Assembly (NCBI RefSeq): GCF_040869045.1
Contig: NC_090319.1
Location: 55,524,779-55,588,778 of the forward strand
Length of the DNA stretch: 64,000 nucleotides
Source of the DNA: Eurosta solidaginis
Taxonomy: Eukaryota > Arthropoda > Insecta > Diptera > Tephritidae
Direction: 5' to 3'
The position numbers were made by a program, and so were the translations under genes. Below, piece after piece: positions 43,101 to 53,957 of this stretch. Each line of letters begins with the position of its first letter. The first letter of the stretch is position 1. The notes beneath the pieces are model-generated. The model saw only the letters and a list, made by a program, of their open reading frames with translations. It made no database searches and was not told the DNA's origin.

Positions 43101-43748
43101 TGATTTCATCCGTAACTATGTTGCAATTTCTTATGTATTTTACCTCGTCAGTGACGTTTAATACCTTTATTATCGGATTGTTGGTGTCAACAATACACTT
43201 TGCGGTGAACACACCACTACAAATTTCCTGTGCGTCTATAAAAACTGGATGTTTAGATTTTTTCAGCTTAAATAAGCGATAAACTTCGCATCTAGGAGGA
43301 ATTATCAATGTATTATCGGTTGTATTATGTAAAATTGAAATTTTATGAATATTTTTGCCAATGCCAATTGTTATGCTCTCGTTTGCATAGTCTATGATGC
43401 AATTGTATTTTTTCAAAAAGTCTTTGCCTAAAATACCATCTGACGGTATGTTGAATTTGTCATCTACTACATTTAAAGTATGTGGAATTGAAAAATTTGA
43501 ATAAAAAAGTTCTGTTTTAATGGTACCCAATGTTGAAACTGTATCTGTCGTAACACCCGTTATATTTATAATATTGTTGTTATTTATAGAAACATTTTGT
43601 TTTAAACTTGAAAGTTTTATAATTGATATATCAGCCTGTGTATCTACTAAGAAAGTGCATGTTTTAAAAGAGTCATTGCAATTCAGTTCAATAAAATCTG
43701 AGTAGTTCAGGTTTAAACAATAAATTGATTTATTTTGAAAAACGTTAT
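40102..43748 (-). CDS. pol: Pol polyprotein (protease, RT, RNase H, integrase)
   Basis: The frame is open from the gag overlap (about 43,758) to the stop at 40,102; its first Met is at 43,530, but synthesis by -1 frameshift from gag is likely because the frame runs through the gag end without stops. Order: protease with FLVDTQADISI in place of the usual DTG-A; RT with CVDFRAVNKK, LDLYSGFHQIPL, FLYVDDLIVIGC; RNase H with TVDASKIGCGAIL, ELELLAIFFAIKQFRP, NVGADALSRI; integrase with HHCC (GGHFGSKKVYAK...NCEKCLLN), VVIDTIGPLPQ, KTDLGTEYKNEIF and HHETLGTVERNHR. It ends with a basic IHKNRIRKIN-like tail. No internal stop or shift seen. Makes and integrates element cDNA. Confidence 0.95.
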
Positions 43749-45116
43749 TTAATTCAGATTCTGGTCCCCCAGTGTTCGCTCCTGAGGGCCGTTGGCGTTT
43801 AAAGTGCGTACACTAGCGTTATTTGTAGTATTTGAACGTCGATTGTTGTTGTTACTGTTGTTATTGCTGTTGTTTCTGTTTACGGGCCTGCTATTGTTAC
43901 TTCGAAAATTACCATTATTTCGCGAGCCATAATTATTGTTGTTATTATGCCTATAATTGCTATTGTTGTTTCTGTTAAAATTGTTGTTGTACCTCGAAAA
44001 GTTGTTCCTATTATATTGATTTGACCTGAAGTTACCTCGAAAACTATTATTTTGCCTGTTATAACGTGATCTAAACGCTAGTACCTGCCTTTCACTTGTT
44101 TGGTTATTTTGTTCTACGATCATTTTTGCAACTACATCCTTAGAATCAGTAAACGTAGTTGACGCTAAAATTGATTTTACAAGATCTGAGCGAGTGTTAA
44201 GCCGACAAACGTTGACGGTTTGTTCGACTGCCATTTCGTGCGCTTTTTCCTGAGTCATTCCTTCTATAACTAATGATCGTTCTAAAGCATCGGAAAGTTC
44301 CTCAACACGTTTGGCAAATTCAGTATGATTATTATTAAAAACTTTTAACGATGCAATTTTTCCTGCAACAACTTTTGAGTTGTCAGGTTTTATTCTACCT
44401 TTTAATGCATCTTTTATTTGTTGAATTGTTGTTACTTCATTTGGAATTGCCTCACGCGCTTTCCCTTCTAACTTGGATTTTATAAACGAAATGAAAGTAT
44501 TTGTCAAATTTTCTTCCATCAAATCTTCTATCAAAACTATTTTATCTATAAAGGATGCAAGTGAAAGCGGATCGCCGCTGTAGTTTTCTCTAATTATGGA
44601 TGCACACATAGTAATAAACGTTTTCTTTTGCTCTGAAGTCGCCATTGTTGGTTGTTCTTCGCTAATTGTGTCTAAATTATTATTGTGGAGTGAATTGGAA
44701 AATCCAGGGAAATCCTCAAGAAAAGATACGTGACTTTTTTTAATAATACTAGCTTTGTATGCTGAAGTTGTCGATGCGTCAGATAATTCTTCCTCAGTGT
44801 CAAAATCAGAACTTGATTCGCTTTCTTGTATTAATTCAGAAAGATCTTTGGGTATTTTTATATTGCAGTTAATTCTAGAAAAACATTTAGTGAGTTGTTC
44901 TCTGCACTTTGACAAACTTTCGATTATTGAACTAGGCTTATCTCGATTTTCAAAATATGAATTTACTTGTATTATTATTTGGTTATAGCTTTTAATTAAA
45001 GCATCTTCATATTCTATTGATTTTTTCGCTGAGATAGATCGGTTATTTAAAACTCGTTTAGTAACTTTAGTGAAATTAGAGCGTAAGTTTTTGAAATTGG
45101 AATCAAAATCTGACAT
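43749..45116 (-). CDS. gag: Gag polyprotein
   Basis: 455 residues from ATG at 45,116. The N-part MSDFDSNFKNLRSNFTKVTK is helical/basic, followed by a Ser/Asp/Glu-rich acidic stretch (SESSSDFDTEEELSDAST), a capsid-like helical region (FITMCASIIRENYSGDPLSL ASFIDKIVLI, then SKLEGKAREAIPNEVTTI) and a long Asn/Arg-rich basic tail (RYNRQNNSFRGNFRSNQYN...) in place of CCHC knuckles. That layout is typical of 412/mdg1/Stalker-type gag. It forms particles and binds RNA. It ends 9 codons into the pol frame overlap, where a GGGGGA run offers a slip site. No lesion seen. Confidence 0.93.
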   Translation of the reverse strand: MSDFDSNFKNLRSNFTKVTKRVLNNRSISAKKSIEYEDALIKSYNQIIIQVNSYFENRDKPSSIIESLSKCREQLTKCFSRINCNIKIPKDLSELIQESESSSDFDTEEELSDASTTSAYKASIIKKSHVSFLEDFPGFSNSLHNNNLDTISEEQPTMATSEQKKTFITMCASIIRENYSGDPLSLASFIDKIVLIEDLMEENLTNTFISFIKSKLEGKAREAIPNEVTTIQQIKDALKGRIKPDNSKVVAGKIASLKVFNNNHTEFAKRVEELSDALERSLVIEGMTQEKAHEMAVEQTVNVCRLNTRSDLVKSILASTTFTDSKDVVAKMIVEQNNQTSERQVLAFRSRYNRQNNSFRGNFRSNQYNRNNFSRYNNNFNRNNNSNYRHNNNNNYGSRNNGNFRSNNSRPVNRNNSNNNSNNNNRRSNTTNNASVRTLNANGPQERTLGDQNLN

Positions 45117-47262
45117 TTGACAACTGACATCTGAAAACTTTATTACATTTATTGAAAATGTTTACCTCCGTGGCAGAAAAAAATAATGTTTCATGAAAAA
45201 AAAAAAATTCGCAAAAATGTTAAGATTAACGCTGTAGGCACTGTTTATACAAAAATGAATTTAAAACTATTCATTCACTGTGTAATTGTGGTTTGTAATT
45301 TAAAAAAATTTTTTTTTTTGTTTAAAAATCAGAGAATATTCGAAATATTCAAAATCGATGAGTTAATTGGTAAATGGTAAAGATTCGCATATTCAAAGGC
45401 ACTGTATTTAAGACTTATTTTGTAAATGCAAGTGAATGTTGAAATATTTTAACCGCACTGTATTCGTTTAATAATGCCAAGAGAAAAGAAACTGTTGGAA
45501 TATTTGAAAGACACTGTATATAATACACAGTTTGAAAAGAGTCGCAAATGTAAGATATGTTGAAATATTTGGAATACACTGTATTCGTGTGATGCTTCGA
45601 AGGAATTGTTAACTATTTGAATGGCACTGTATTTGTTGCAAAAAAATGTGTAAATGTTTATGATATTCACTATGTTCAATTTCCGAAGAAATAATTGGAA
45701 AAAGGGCAATTAAGCTTTCACCGATAAAATAAATTTTCACCATTACCATTATGTGACTGTAACCTGTCTATATTGATATTTGAAGTCAATGAGAGATTTC
45801 AAAATTGATTAGCTTCGAATAATTATCGCAAACTTTTGGCGAAAAGGTTTGATATTTTTGGTATTATACATATAGAATTGATGTATAATTTGCCTTTCAA
45901 AGGGGTTTTAAAAAAAAATGTGTAAATTTGAAAAAAATATTTTTCCGATTGTATTTATTACGAAGCAGTGTTCGCATTTAAAATAAAAAATTCAAGTTCC
46001 ATGTTAATGTTTGAAAAAGAAAGAATATAGTAATATATGCGTGATAATTTGCATGTGGTGGCCGTATATTTAAAATTATTTTTAATGTACATTCAAAAAG
46101 TTTTCGATATTTAAATGTTTATATTAAATATTTGGTTAAATTGTGAGAAGAAAAATGTTTTGCTACATGCGCAGTATACAAATGTTTAGAAACAAAGTGT
46201 CAATTTTTGTTGCTACATGCATAGTGTACAAATGTTTAGAGAAAAGTACATATGTAAAAAAGGCAAAAGTGTCAAGTTGATTTGCTACATGCATAGTATA
46301 CAGGTATTGAAAAAGATTACATACAGAAGCAAAGTGTCTACTTATACACAGAAATTAAATATTAGATATGTGCGTATGTTCTAATCTACTCTACTGTACC
46401 GCTTTTTGTCTTTTCTGCTTGCTGGTGTATGTGTTGTTGGTATTTTTCCGCTTCTTGCCGATGTAGATGTTGCCGTCCAAGTGATGCCGTCGCCGACTGG
46501 TTTTTTCTTCTTACTTTTGTTATGTATAGCATGATTTTACTGTTACTAACGGTACTGCGTATTAAAACGTAGCGGGTGGTTGTGCTTATGTATCAACGTT
46601 ATGGTATGGTACAGCAGCTTCCAAAAACTTTTTACATATATGTATGTATGTACCACCACAATTCCACACGTAACTTTGGTTCAAGTTCAAATTAATTTTT
46701 AAATGTATGTATATACGAAGTTCTAAAAAGTATATTTTGCCATTTAGGATGTACCTTTTTCTTGTAGTTTATGAAATTTTATAAAAAATTTTTTTTTTGT
46801 AGTATTTGAAATTTTATGATTTTTTTTTGTAGTTTTTGATATTTTAAATTTTTTTTGTAATTTTTGAAATTTTTAAATTTTTTTTGGAGTTTTTGAAATT
46901 TTTAAATTTTTTTTGTAGTTTTTGAAATTTTTAAATTTTTTGTAGTTTTTGAAATTTTTAGATTTTTTTGTAGTTTTTGAAATTTACATATTTTTTCGTT
47001 TGTAGTTAGATTTTGTAGTTTTAAATTATAGATTACTTCATGTAATTTTTTGAATTTGTTGCAATCAGCTTTGTGTAATTTATATCATTTTATGTAAAAA
47101 ATTTTTTTTTTTTTTTTTTTGTATGTATGTACTTTTTTTTTCAACCACCACCGCATCACAACCACCACGCACTCAGTTTTTAGTAAATTTGTAAATGTCT
47201 TTTAATTTTGTGCTGCAGGGAATTATTCCAGGTCCCCGGAGCCACCATTTTTCTGCAGGCAT
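45117..47262 (-). other. Long 5' leader of the 412-like element with tandem repeats
   Basis: About 2.15 kb without ORFs lies between primer site and gag. Three repeat zones: 45,380-45,640, about 60-bp units sharing CACTGTATTCG/TTTG and GTTGAAATATTT; 46,155-46,320, units with TTGCTACATGCATAGTATAC; 46,780-46,990, 25-30-bp units of GTAGTTTTTGAAATTTTTAAA TTTTTT. It must include the packaging and frameshift-upstream RNA. A related leader remnant is at 59,396-59,690. Confidence 0.75.
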
Positions 47263-47276
47263 GGTCACGGTCGCCA
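47263..47276 (-). promoter_or_regulatory. Primer binding site, tRNA-Arg type
   Basis: Minus strand TGGCGACCGTGACC directly abuts the 5' LTR, as in 412 and mdg1, whose minus-strand synthesis is primed by tRNA-Arg. Confidence 0.85.
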
Positions 47277-47682
47277 TGTGGCGAGACCGATTTCGGCGTG
47301 GCCAAAATGGTCTCCATGTGTCTCAGACAGTATAGAATCGTGCAGATTGATATGCAGGTATGCACTCGTTTGCATGCACGCACTGTATTTCACGACTGTT
47401 GAAATATTTGATCACCGCAATTAAAATAAAGCACTCGAACTTTTACAATAATGTTGGTTTTATTTGTGTCACACAAATTTATAGGTGAGCCGCTATATTT
47501 CTTATATTTTATGCGTACACGATATTACTTAGCGAAAATTTTGATGACTGCCCGAGTTGAATGCGCGTAAAATTCTGGCGTCATTCACTTTGACATTATG
47601 TGAGGTAACCCTCACTGTGAATGTTCCATACGTATTGCTTGACCTTATGGTCACGCAACACTTACCGTAGGGTTACCTTACA
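47277..47682 (-). repeat. 5' LTR of complete 412-like element
   Basis: 406 bp; one difference from the other LTR (G at 47,431). It begins TGTGGCGAGACC and ends GGTTACCTTACA on the plus strand. It contains the element promoter by position. Confidence 0.95.
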
Positions 47683-47690
47683 CTAGACTG

Positions 47691-48167
47691 CACGTTACAG
47701 ATGTTTTCTATTTAAAGGGCACCAATCATTTTCAACTTTAATTGCAGCAGCGATATTCGGTATAATGAATTAGCAAATGCAGCGTATGTTTGATGCTCTT
47801 TCATAACTTCCAGTCTCTGAAATTTGTCAGTTAGAGAGCGTGAAAAGAAACCTATGGATCGTGTTGATATGGGCAGCATTATCGTCCGTGGACTTAGCGT
47901 TGCATGCAGATTCTTTAAAGTTTCCGATACGTGTTTGAAACCAAAGAAGTTTTTCGAAAAGTGCTTCTTTTGTTTGTTGGGCTGTTTTAGTTCCTTCGAT
48001 AAATCTTTTTTGTTCCGAACGTTGGGCATCTCTAGCTTTCGATTTCACCGATTTCTTCGACTGTTGAGTTTTGCTCTTGTCAACTGTCGCCGGTCGCGTC
48101 CTTAGTAGTTATAACTTCTTTTACATCTTCTTTTACATGGTTTCTGAATTTTCTTATTAGAAGACAT
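47691..48167 (-). pseudogene. Unrecognised ORF P1, module copy 1 (decayed)
   Basis: Paralogue of 54,573-55,291 in the second module. The minus-strand start codon is at 48,167 (SNKKIQKP...). About 55 bp are inserted after the eleventh codon compared with copy 2, and frames shift near 47,940. Recognisable pieces: KARDAQRSEQKRFIEG, LHATLSPRTIMLPISTRS and YAAFANSLYRISLLQLKLK. Function unknown. It points away from ORF P2, which starts about 20 bp to the right on the other strand. Confidence 0.6.
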
Positions 48168-48188
48168 AACGGAATATTTTGTTTTCCA

Positions 48189-49240
48189 GTACAAGCGGAT
48201 ATCCAGCCACGTGCGGATTTCCGACCCCGCTACAAAACGAATTCTATAACCAACTCGTTTTGTTTATACTTTCCGCATAATAATTTATATTATTTATACA
48301 CTGCTGAAATGATTACTGATTTCTCTGAAAATCGTTCTGAATCAAGGGAAGGAACCAACGCCCACTCATGCTTAGAAATGTTTACAACTATTAGAACTAT
48401 ATATTTGAGTACGCGGATGATTGGTTTTCTGGTTTCTCTATTCGTTGAAGAATTACTGGATCAAAACGTTATCAACGGTCAAACCAGGAAGATTGTTTAG
48501 CTGCACTGTATAGGGTGTCTTTGCTTCAATTGGATGTCGATCTTGATCGAGTGTGAACGTGGCGACGACGGTTGTTATGTGCGCCCTTGTCTACGCCCAT
48601 TTAAATGGAGATTAAGAAAAGCATTTAAACCAATGGCTCAATATTTATCATCAATTGGCCATTTAAGAGCAGAAAACTACCTTCCAAGGCGCCTTGAATG
48701 TCATGTGAAATATAGTCCGCTTTACATTCGGTTTAATAAGTTACATGATTACGTGGAGTATCTATCTTGCAATTGTGATGCTGAATTTGAACGATATAAT
48801 CCAATTCCTGGAGCTGTCTGGAATTCCGACGCTTTATTGAGAATCCTGATGAAATCATTTCTGCTGACTATGGAATTAGCGATTTGAAGCAAGATTTAAA
48901 TGTCTACTGTGATTTGCTAATGAAAGTTCCACATCTATTTGAAGACGTACACTGTGATGTTGGTAACGCTTCTATATTAGTTTCGTCTCATATAGTTGAT
49001 ATTGATTGTTATTTATGGACTAAAAACTATAACGATCATTTCAAAAATCTGCTAATAACATATTGAAGTCTTGAACGTATGCCAGATTATTTGTTCAGAT
49101 TTGGTGCCGCCATGTTATATGGAGAAACACATTATGAATATGACGAAATGAATGCAGTCAGATCGAGACATAGTGCGTTTTATATGCTTACTCAATTATA
49201 TAATCCGGATGTAATTAACAGCAATCATTTCCGTCCTCCC
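48189..49240 (+). pseudogene. Unrecognised ORF P2, module copy 1 (decayed)
   Basis: The plus-strand coding-like region begins after a TTTTCCAG acceptor-like site (QADIQPRADFRPRYKTNSIT). It can be followed through at least four frames to about 49,240: 48,309-48,500, a short stretch with LAALYRVSLLQLDVDLDRV, 48,534-48,887 and 48,884-49,066, then RMPDYLFRFGAAMLYGETHY. It resembles ORF P1: LYRVSLLQL against LYRISLLQL, and KYSPLYIRFNKLHDYVEYLS against KYSPLYVSIDSLRKTVLFLS. I do not recognise the family. A gag/capsid- or nucleoprotein-like protein of a retroelement or an endogenised virus would fit, but this is inference. Confidence 0.55.
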
Positions 49241-49361
49241 AACTAGAAAGTTGAAGGAAAACAGAATAAAACCCGAAGGGATCTTCTGGGTAGGAGCCGG
49301 ATATCATAACTTATACCAGAGGATCATGGTTTAGTTATTCGTTTGTGGTTTAGTATTTTGA

Positions 49362-49605
49362 TTAAAATATCGTCAGTAGTAGTTTCGGTAGTTTTTTTGT
49401 TATTTTTTTTTTTTTAATATCGCTTGTATTACCATCGGCGGATACTCTAGCACCTTTCTGTCCCGTATTCACTTCATTTTTATGGATGTTTATATCCATG
49501 CTTTTATCTATTTTTTTTCCTTCCACAATTTGTTGCGTATATAAATTTTCCACTATGTATATCGATACGAGCTTCTATTTCCTTTAAAAAATTATATCCC
49601 CTGTT
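49362..49605 (-). pseudogene. Third copy of gypsy-like protease-RT linker
   Basis: Matches 37,690-37,900 closely (ATCGCTTGTATTACC, GCGGATACTCTAGCACCTTT, CCACTATGTATA-CGATACGA). It stops at 49,605 where unrelated DNA starts. Confidence 0.75.
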
Positions 49606-50769
49606 ATGGTGTCTCATCTACAATGGAGCAGCAAGGAAGGCAGTCGGCATGATCTAGTGGTGCACAGTGGCTAGTCATGTCGGCTGGGCGGGGTTCTTGC
49701 CAACCTTGCTGTCCTGCGCCATAAACAGAAAAAAGAACCTATCATGCCTTTAAAAAAACAGCGCAGAGACGACTCAAAACACTTATAAATTCAAAATAAA
49801 ACGACATCCGGTCGAACCGTATGCCACGGACAGACCGTTAAACATTCAAAAACGAAATTCAAAAAAAAAAAAATCTAACCGCAAAAGAAAAAATTTACCG
49901 AACCGGACATGACCGGTTGCTAACGCTGAAAATCAAAAATGGGAAAAAGCTGAAAAAAATAAAAAAGGGGAAAAACAAAAAAGGCCGAATATACATGGGG
50001 GGCGCCGCGGGTGTTGTTGCGACGCCCGGTGCTTTACCCACCCTCAAGTCCATGGCCACCGACGCACTTATATTTCGGTGGCCCCTTACCTGTAATACCT
50101 AAATGCCTTCTAATTAAATGAGGAAGTCAGCATTCCCATTTTATTATACAAATTTTTATTTAAAATTCATCTTAAACCTGCTCTAATAGTATAATTCCTT
50201 CCTCTTCTTAAGGCTTATTGCCGCATTATGTAACATATAACAAAGTAAGTACAAAAGTTATAGTATTCTTAAAGGGTCCTATCTTTGTTGCAACAAATAT
50301 AGCTAAATTGTACGTGTAGATAAATATGTATATGTATTTCTAGTAATTTTGTTTTTCTTGGTTTATCTAATTAAGTTAACAAAAAGATATATATATTAAT
50401 TCATTTTGATTTGTTTCATTTCGATTTTATGGAAATTAGATAGCAGCACCAAAAAGAAATGGTCGAGCAAAAATTTCCGTAACAATTTAATACGCTTATA
50501 CAGTTTTAGTTTTCGTTAGTACATTCCAACTTGTGCCGTGTGATAGTACAGAGATCATTAAACGATAATGCCATTTATGAATTTTTATGTAAGGTTTCAA
50601 TGGCGACAATATAGTGGAGCAGTTAAACGGTATTTGAAACTATTTCGAAAAAAAATTAGAAAAGGGTCTTTATGTTCATTAACTGTGTTTGAAATGAATT
50701 ACAAAATTTGAAAAGATAATATGAAAGCGACGAATTGTATCACTTCATATAAATACATAGTATATTTTC
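49606..50769. other. Unassigned; possible SINE-like piece at its start
   Basis: 49,620-49,740 has GATCTAGTGGTGCACAGTGG and GGGGTTCTTGCCAACC, loosely like pol III boxes A and B, followed by A-rich DNA to 49,980. 49,997-50,100 is a GC-rich patch (GGGGGGCGCCGCGGG). 50,100-50,769 is AT-rich. No gene family recognised. Confidence 0.35.
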
Positions 50770-51300
50770 TTGAGTTGGAACGGACTCACCCGGTTTCAAA
50801 CGTTGTTGTTGTTGTAGGTGGTGTTGCAGCAGGCCTATACTTAGCGGCCCTGCGGTTGTTGTTGTTCAAGCTGATGGTGTTGCAGCAGGCGTATGTTTGG
50901 CGGCCCTGCTGTTGTTATATCTGGTGCAGGAGCAGCAGGCCTATGTTTAGCGGCCCTGCTGTTGTTGTTGAAGCTGATGCTGTTGCAGCAGGCCAATGTT
51001 TGGCGGCCCTGCTGCTGTTGTTATATCTGGTGCAGTTGCAGCAGGCCTATGTTTAGCGGCCCTGCTTTTGTTGCAGCAGGCCTATGTTTAGCGGCCCTGC
51101 TGTTGTTGTTCAAGCTGATGCTGTTGCAGCAGGCCTATGTTTGGCGGCCGTGCTGTTGTTGTTATATCTGGTGCAGTTGCAGCAGGCCTATATATGGCGG
51201 CCCTGCTGTTGTTGTTATATCTAGTGCAGTTGCAGCAGGCCTATGTTTAGCGGCCCTGCTGTTGTTGTTCAAGCTGGGGTGGTTGTGCGTTCGGTAGGCG
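50770..51300. repeat. Hairpin minisatellite family, copy 3
   Basis: After GGAACGGACTCACC, nine units of GCAGCAGGCCTATGTTTAGC GGCCCTGCTG, each separated by TTGTTGTT plus a variable 8-25 bp piece. Arms CAGCAGG/CCTGCTG are complementary in every unit, with paired variation in few. The Leu/Ala/Cys-rich ORFs on it are artefacts of the repeat. Confidence 0.9.
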
Positions 51301-52939
51301 CTGCCGTTGGTGGCGCGCGGTTTAGTTGGCGCTATTTGTGGTGGTTGCGCTCGTGGTTGGTGTGACGAAGTGGTTGTGGTTGCGTCTGGTGATTAGTGCG
51401 TGGTGTTGGCGCTGTTAATAGCGGCCGTGCGCGGATTTAGCGCGTAATGTTGGCGCTGATGGTGGTGGTTAGATATCGGTGGTGGCGGTAGTGCTATTGA
51501 TAGTGGCTGAGCGAGGTGGTCGGCACTGACGAGGTGGTGGAATTCGCTGTCCAATTAAAGAAATGCAGGCACGGTTTGTATTTGTTGTTTGGTTGGCTTA
51601 ATTTATTTCCCCCCGACATAATCTCATGTATTTTATATATATCCTGGCTTGCAATTTACTTGGTACTTATAGGCGATCTTCTCCTTCGTGGGCGAGCAAC
51701 GTGAATTGTGCGGGACATTATATTGGTTGCTCATTGAGTGGATTAATGCATTGGATCGGGTTTATTCTACACAAAGCATACGACTCCTGTCCAAGGTCCT
51801 TCGAATCGCATATTGCGACACACTCGGAAGTTCTCATTTGCGCAAAATCCACAATACTATCACGAATTTATGGGATTTGACAAAATTATTTTGTTGTGTA
51901 TTTATAACACTATTCTGGCTTGGCTGCTTATTACCAATATGCCACAACCCTTTAAGTTTCGCAATATTTTAATTAAAAAATCCCCACGAGATTTTGTTCT
52001 TCAATATATTAACGAAGTTTTGCAACACGTTTAAAAAAAATTACACTGCGTGAAGACTCACCACTTCATAGGAGAAGATCGCACAAAATTTCCGTACACG
52101 CTAGTTTCATTCACCAATTCTCGACCACGACCCACCTGCAGATGCGTGTACCAAGTAGGCTCTATATCGATATAGTCCGCTACAAACGTAACAATGAAAT
52201 AGCGGTTCGAACGTTGCATTAGCAACTTTTCACTTATACTTTGGCGTTTTACAATTGGTATACCGTGCTGCCTCGGTATTTACTTATTTAGAATCTTCTT
52301 TTTAGGTTTTGCCAATTTGTCGTATATTGGAGGCAGACAAATTTTGTTCGACTCAAAATGACAGGTAGGCAGTAGCGGTAATTCGAATGCCCCACCACGG
52401 TAGCGCGTTTTTTTTTTCTAACCGCACCCACACACCGAAAAATACCTTTTTCAGGCAATTTTAGCCCAGATACACGCTCCGGATTTTTATTAGTGTTAAA
52501 TTATTAAAACGTTGCACAAAATTCGCATTAAGAAATTCGTGTGTGGAAAAACGCGACTTGTGATCCTTCTACCACCACCGACGATGACGCTTGCAATCTT
52601 CTTAATGCCCTTTTCTTTCTTGCAAGATGGCCCCATGCTGTCATGGCGTTTAAAAAAAATTCCATTCCAATCTTGCGACTGCGCAGTGGAACGGCGCCGT
52701 TAAATCGCATGATTTAACTGTAGTTTCGATGGTGGAACCATACAAGGGGGGTAGTCGCGGTGACATTCCTGCAGCCATCATTAAAATTTCCATATACTTT
52801 GTTTTTGTGAACCGATGGACTAATGTCAAAATCGTACTGCGCTGAAAGTTAATGTGTCAAATCGTATAAAACTACAAGTCAGCTGTCACCTTGTATAGTT
52901 ACGCCATGGTGTTTGCCGTTATTGGGAATTTTCCCACAC
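51301..52939. other. GC-richer TGGTGG-rich tract and unassigned DNA
   Basis: 51,301-51,540 continues with TGGTGG/GCGCTG-rich imperfect repeats. The remainder has short ORFs without families. No terminal repeats matched. Confidence 0.45.
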
Positions 52940-53069
52940 CATTGGATTATTTCGCGATGCCACCTGCGCGAAATTAACAAAATTTTGCTTTAACCACCCC
53001 AGGCAGACATGAGTGACGGGGAATCCTACCTTTTTCCCTATCACCAAGGGTGACTCTCCCAAGTGGACC

Positions 53070-53308
53070 ATAACACCCCAAAGGCTATTCGATTCCAAAT
53101 TACCTATTCCATAAAATATTTGTAGGACTGCAAATAAATTAATAACGTGATAGTATTTTATAATGGAATAACAATTTACAGTTTTAACCCTTTTGTAAAC
53201 GGCTAATTCGTTTTTACTATCGTATACACCCTGCTTAATATAACAGGAAGTTGCTCCAGTATCTACTAGAGCTTTAAGTCCTTTATTCAACTTATTGCCT
53301 AGTGACAC
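53070..53308 (-). pseudogene. Gypsy-like protease fragment, copy 2
   Basis: LKALVDTGATSCYIKQGVYD is preserved. The frame then joins unrelated-looking sequence at about 53,075 because of the internal deletion. Confidence 0.75.
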
Positions 53309-53957
53309 CGGTCGCCATAAGTTACCTGCTGTTTATGCTGTTCTTGGAGGGCGCCGCCTCCAAATCGTCGCCATATTAAATCCTTCCTCCGGGTTTATTA
53401 TAATCGTGGTGGCCGACGTCGCTACACTTTAAATACCGTTAAAAATGAAAACTCCGTACACAGATTTAATATATTAAAATATTGTACTTTATTTTATACT
53501 AACTTTTAACAAACACGTCCGCAGTTGAATGAGTCGAAAATTATAATGGCGGCGGTTAAATATAAAAATGTCGAGGACACTATTTCCAATCGTCATTTTA
53601 ATATTTCACCCCACATATATCTTATTCTTTCTTACTATCAGCCTTACAATAGCTGAACATATATATGTAATATGTTTTATTCTTTTTCATGCTATTCACA
53701 ATGACACATTAACATTGTGAGCAACGATGTTGCCAGATGTTACTGTAGCAAGGTGATTTGGGGAATTTTACCCTTACAAACTTATAGTCTCGTAATACGA
53801 TGTAGGGGAGGTCGTCCCTGTTTGCCCTAAAAAATGTTATTCGCTTAGGTTATTAACTTTCGGTCGGAAGCTACCATTGCTTTCTCTTCGTCTTTTATAA
53901 CCTTGTAAGAAGACCATTTCTGGCTTGGCCAAAATGGTCGCCAAGATGGTCGCCAAG

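Larger units (their letters stand above)
39336..47682 (-). mobile_element. Complete 412/mdg1-like LTR retrotransposon
   Basis: 8,347 bp, minus orientation. Two 406-bp LTRs (39,336-39,741 and 47,277-47,682) differ at only one position (39,490 A, 47,431 G). Flanks carry a CTAG duplication (39,332-39,335 and 47,683-47,686). The 5' LTR is followed directly by TGGCGACCGTGACC, the tRNA-Arg-type primer site used by 412/mdg1. A purine tract AAAGGGGAATGA precedes the 3' LTR. gag (455 codons) and pol (over 1,142 codons) are open and in a -1 relation. It is inserted in the composite module whose second copy lacks it. Structure suggests a recent, possibly competent insertion. Confidence 0.96.

Noticed and set aside
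40649..43705. Plus-strand ORFs of 60-97 codons within the 412-like pol
   Set aside because: Antisense shadows of a strongly coding minus frame.
47691..49240. Assigning P1/P2 to a named viral or gag family
   Set aside because: No motif I could name with confidence (no zinc knuckle, no RdRp, no protease); reported as unrecognised.
49620..49740. tRNA-derived SINE
   Set aside because: Box A/B resemblance is loose and no second copy was seen in the window; left as a remark in an unassigned stretch.
50721..51297. Leu/Ala/Cys-rich ORFs over the CAGCAGG units
   Set aside because: Products are direct translations of a minisatellite and differ between frames; no conserved residues beyond the repeat.
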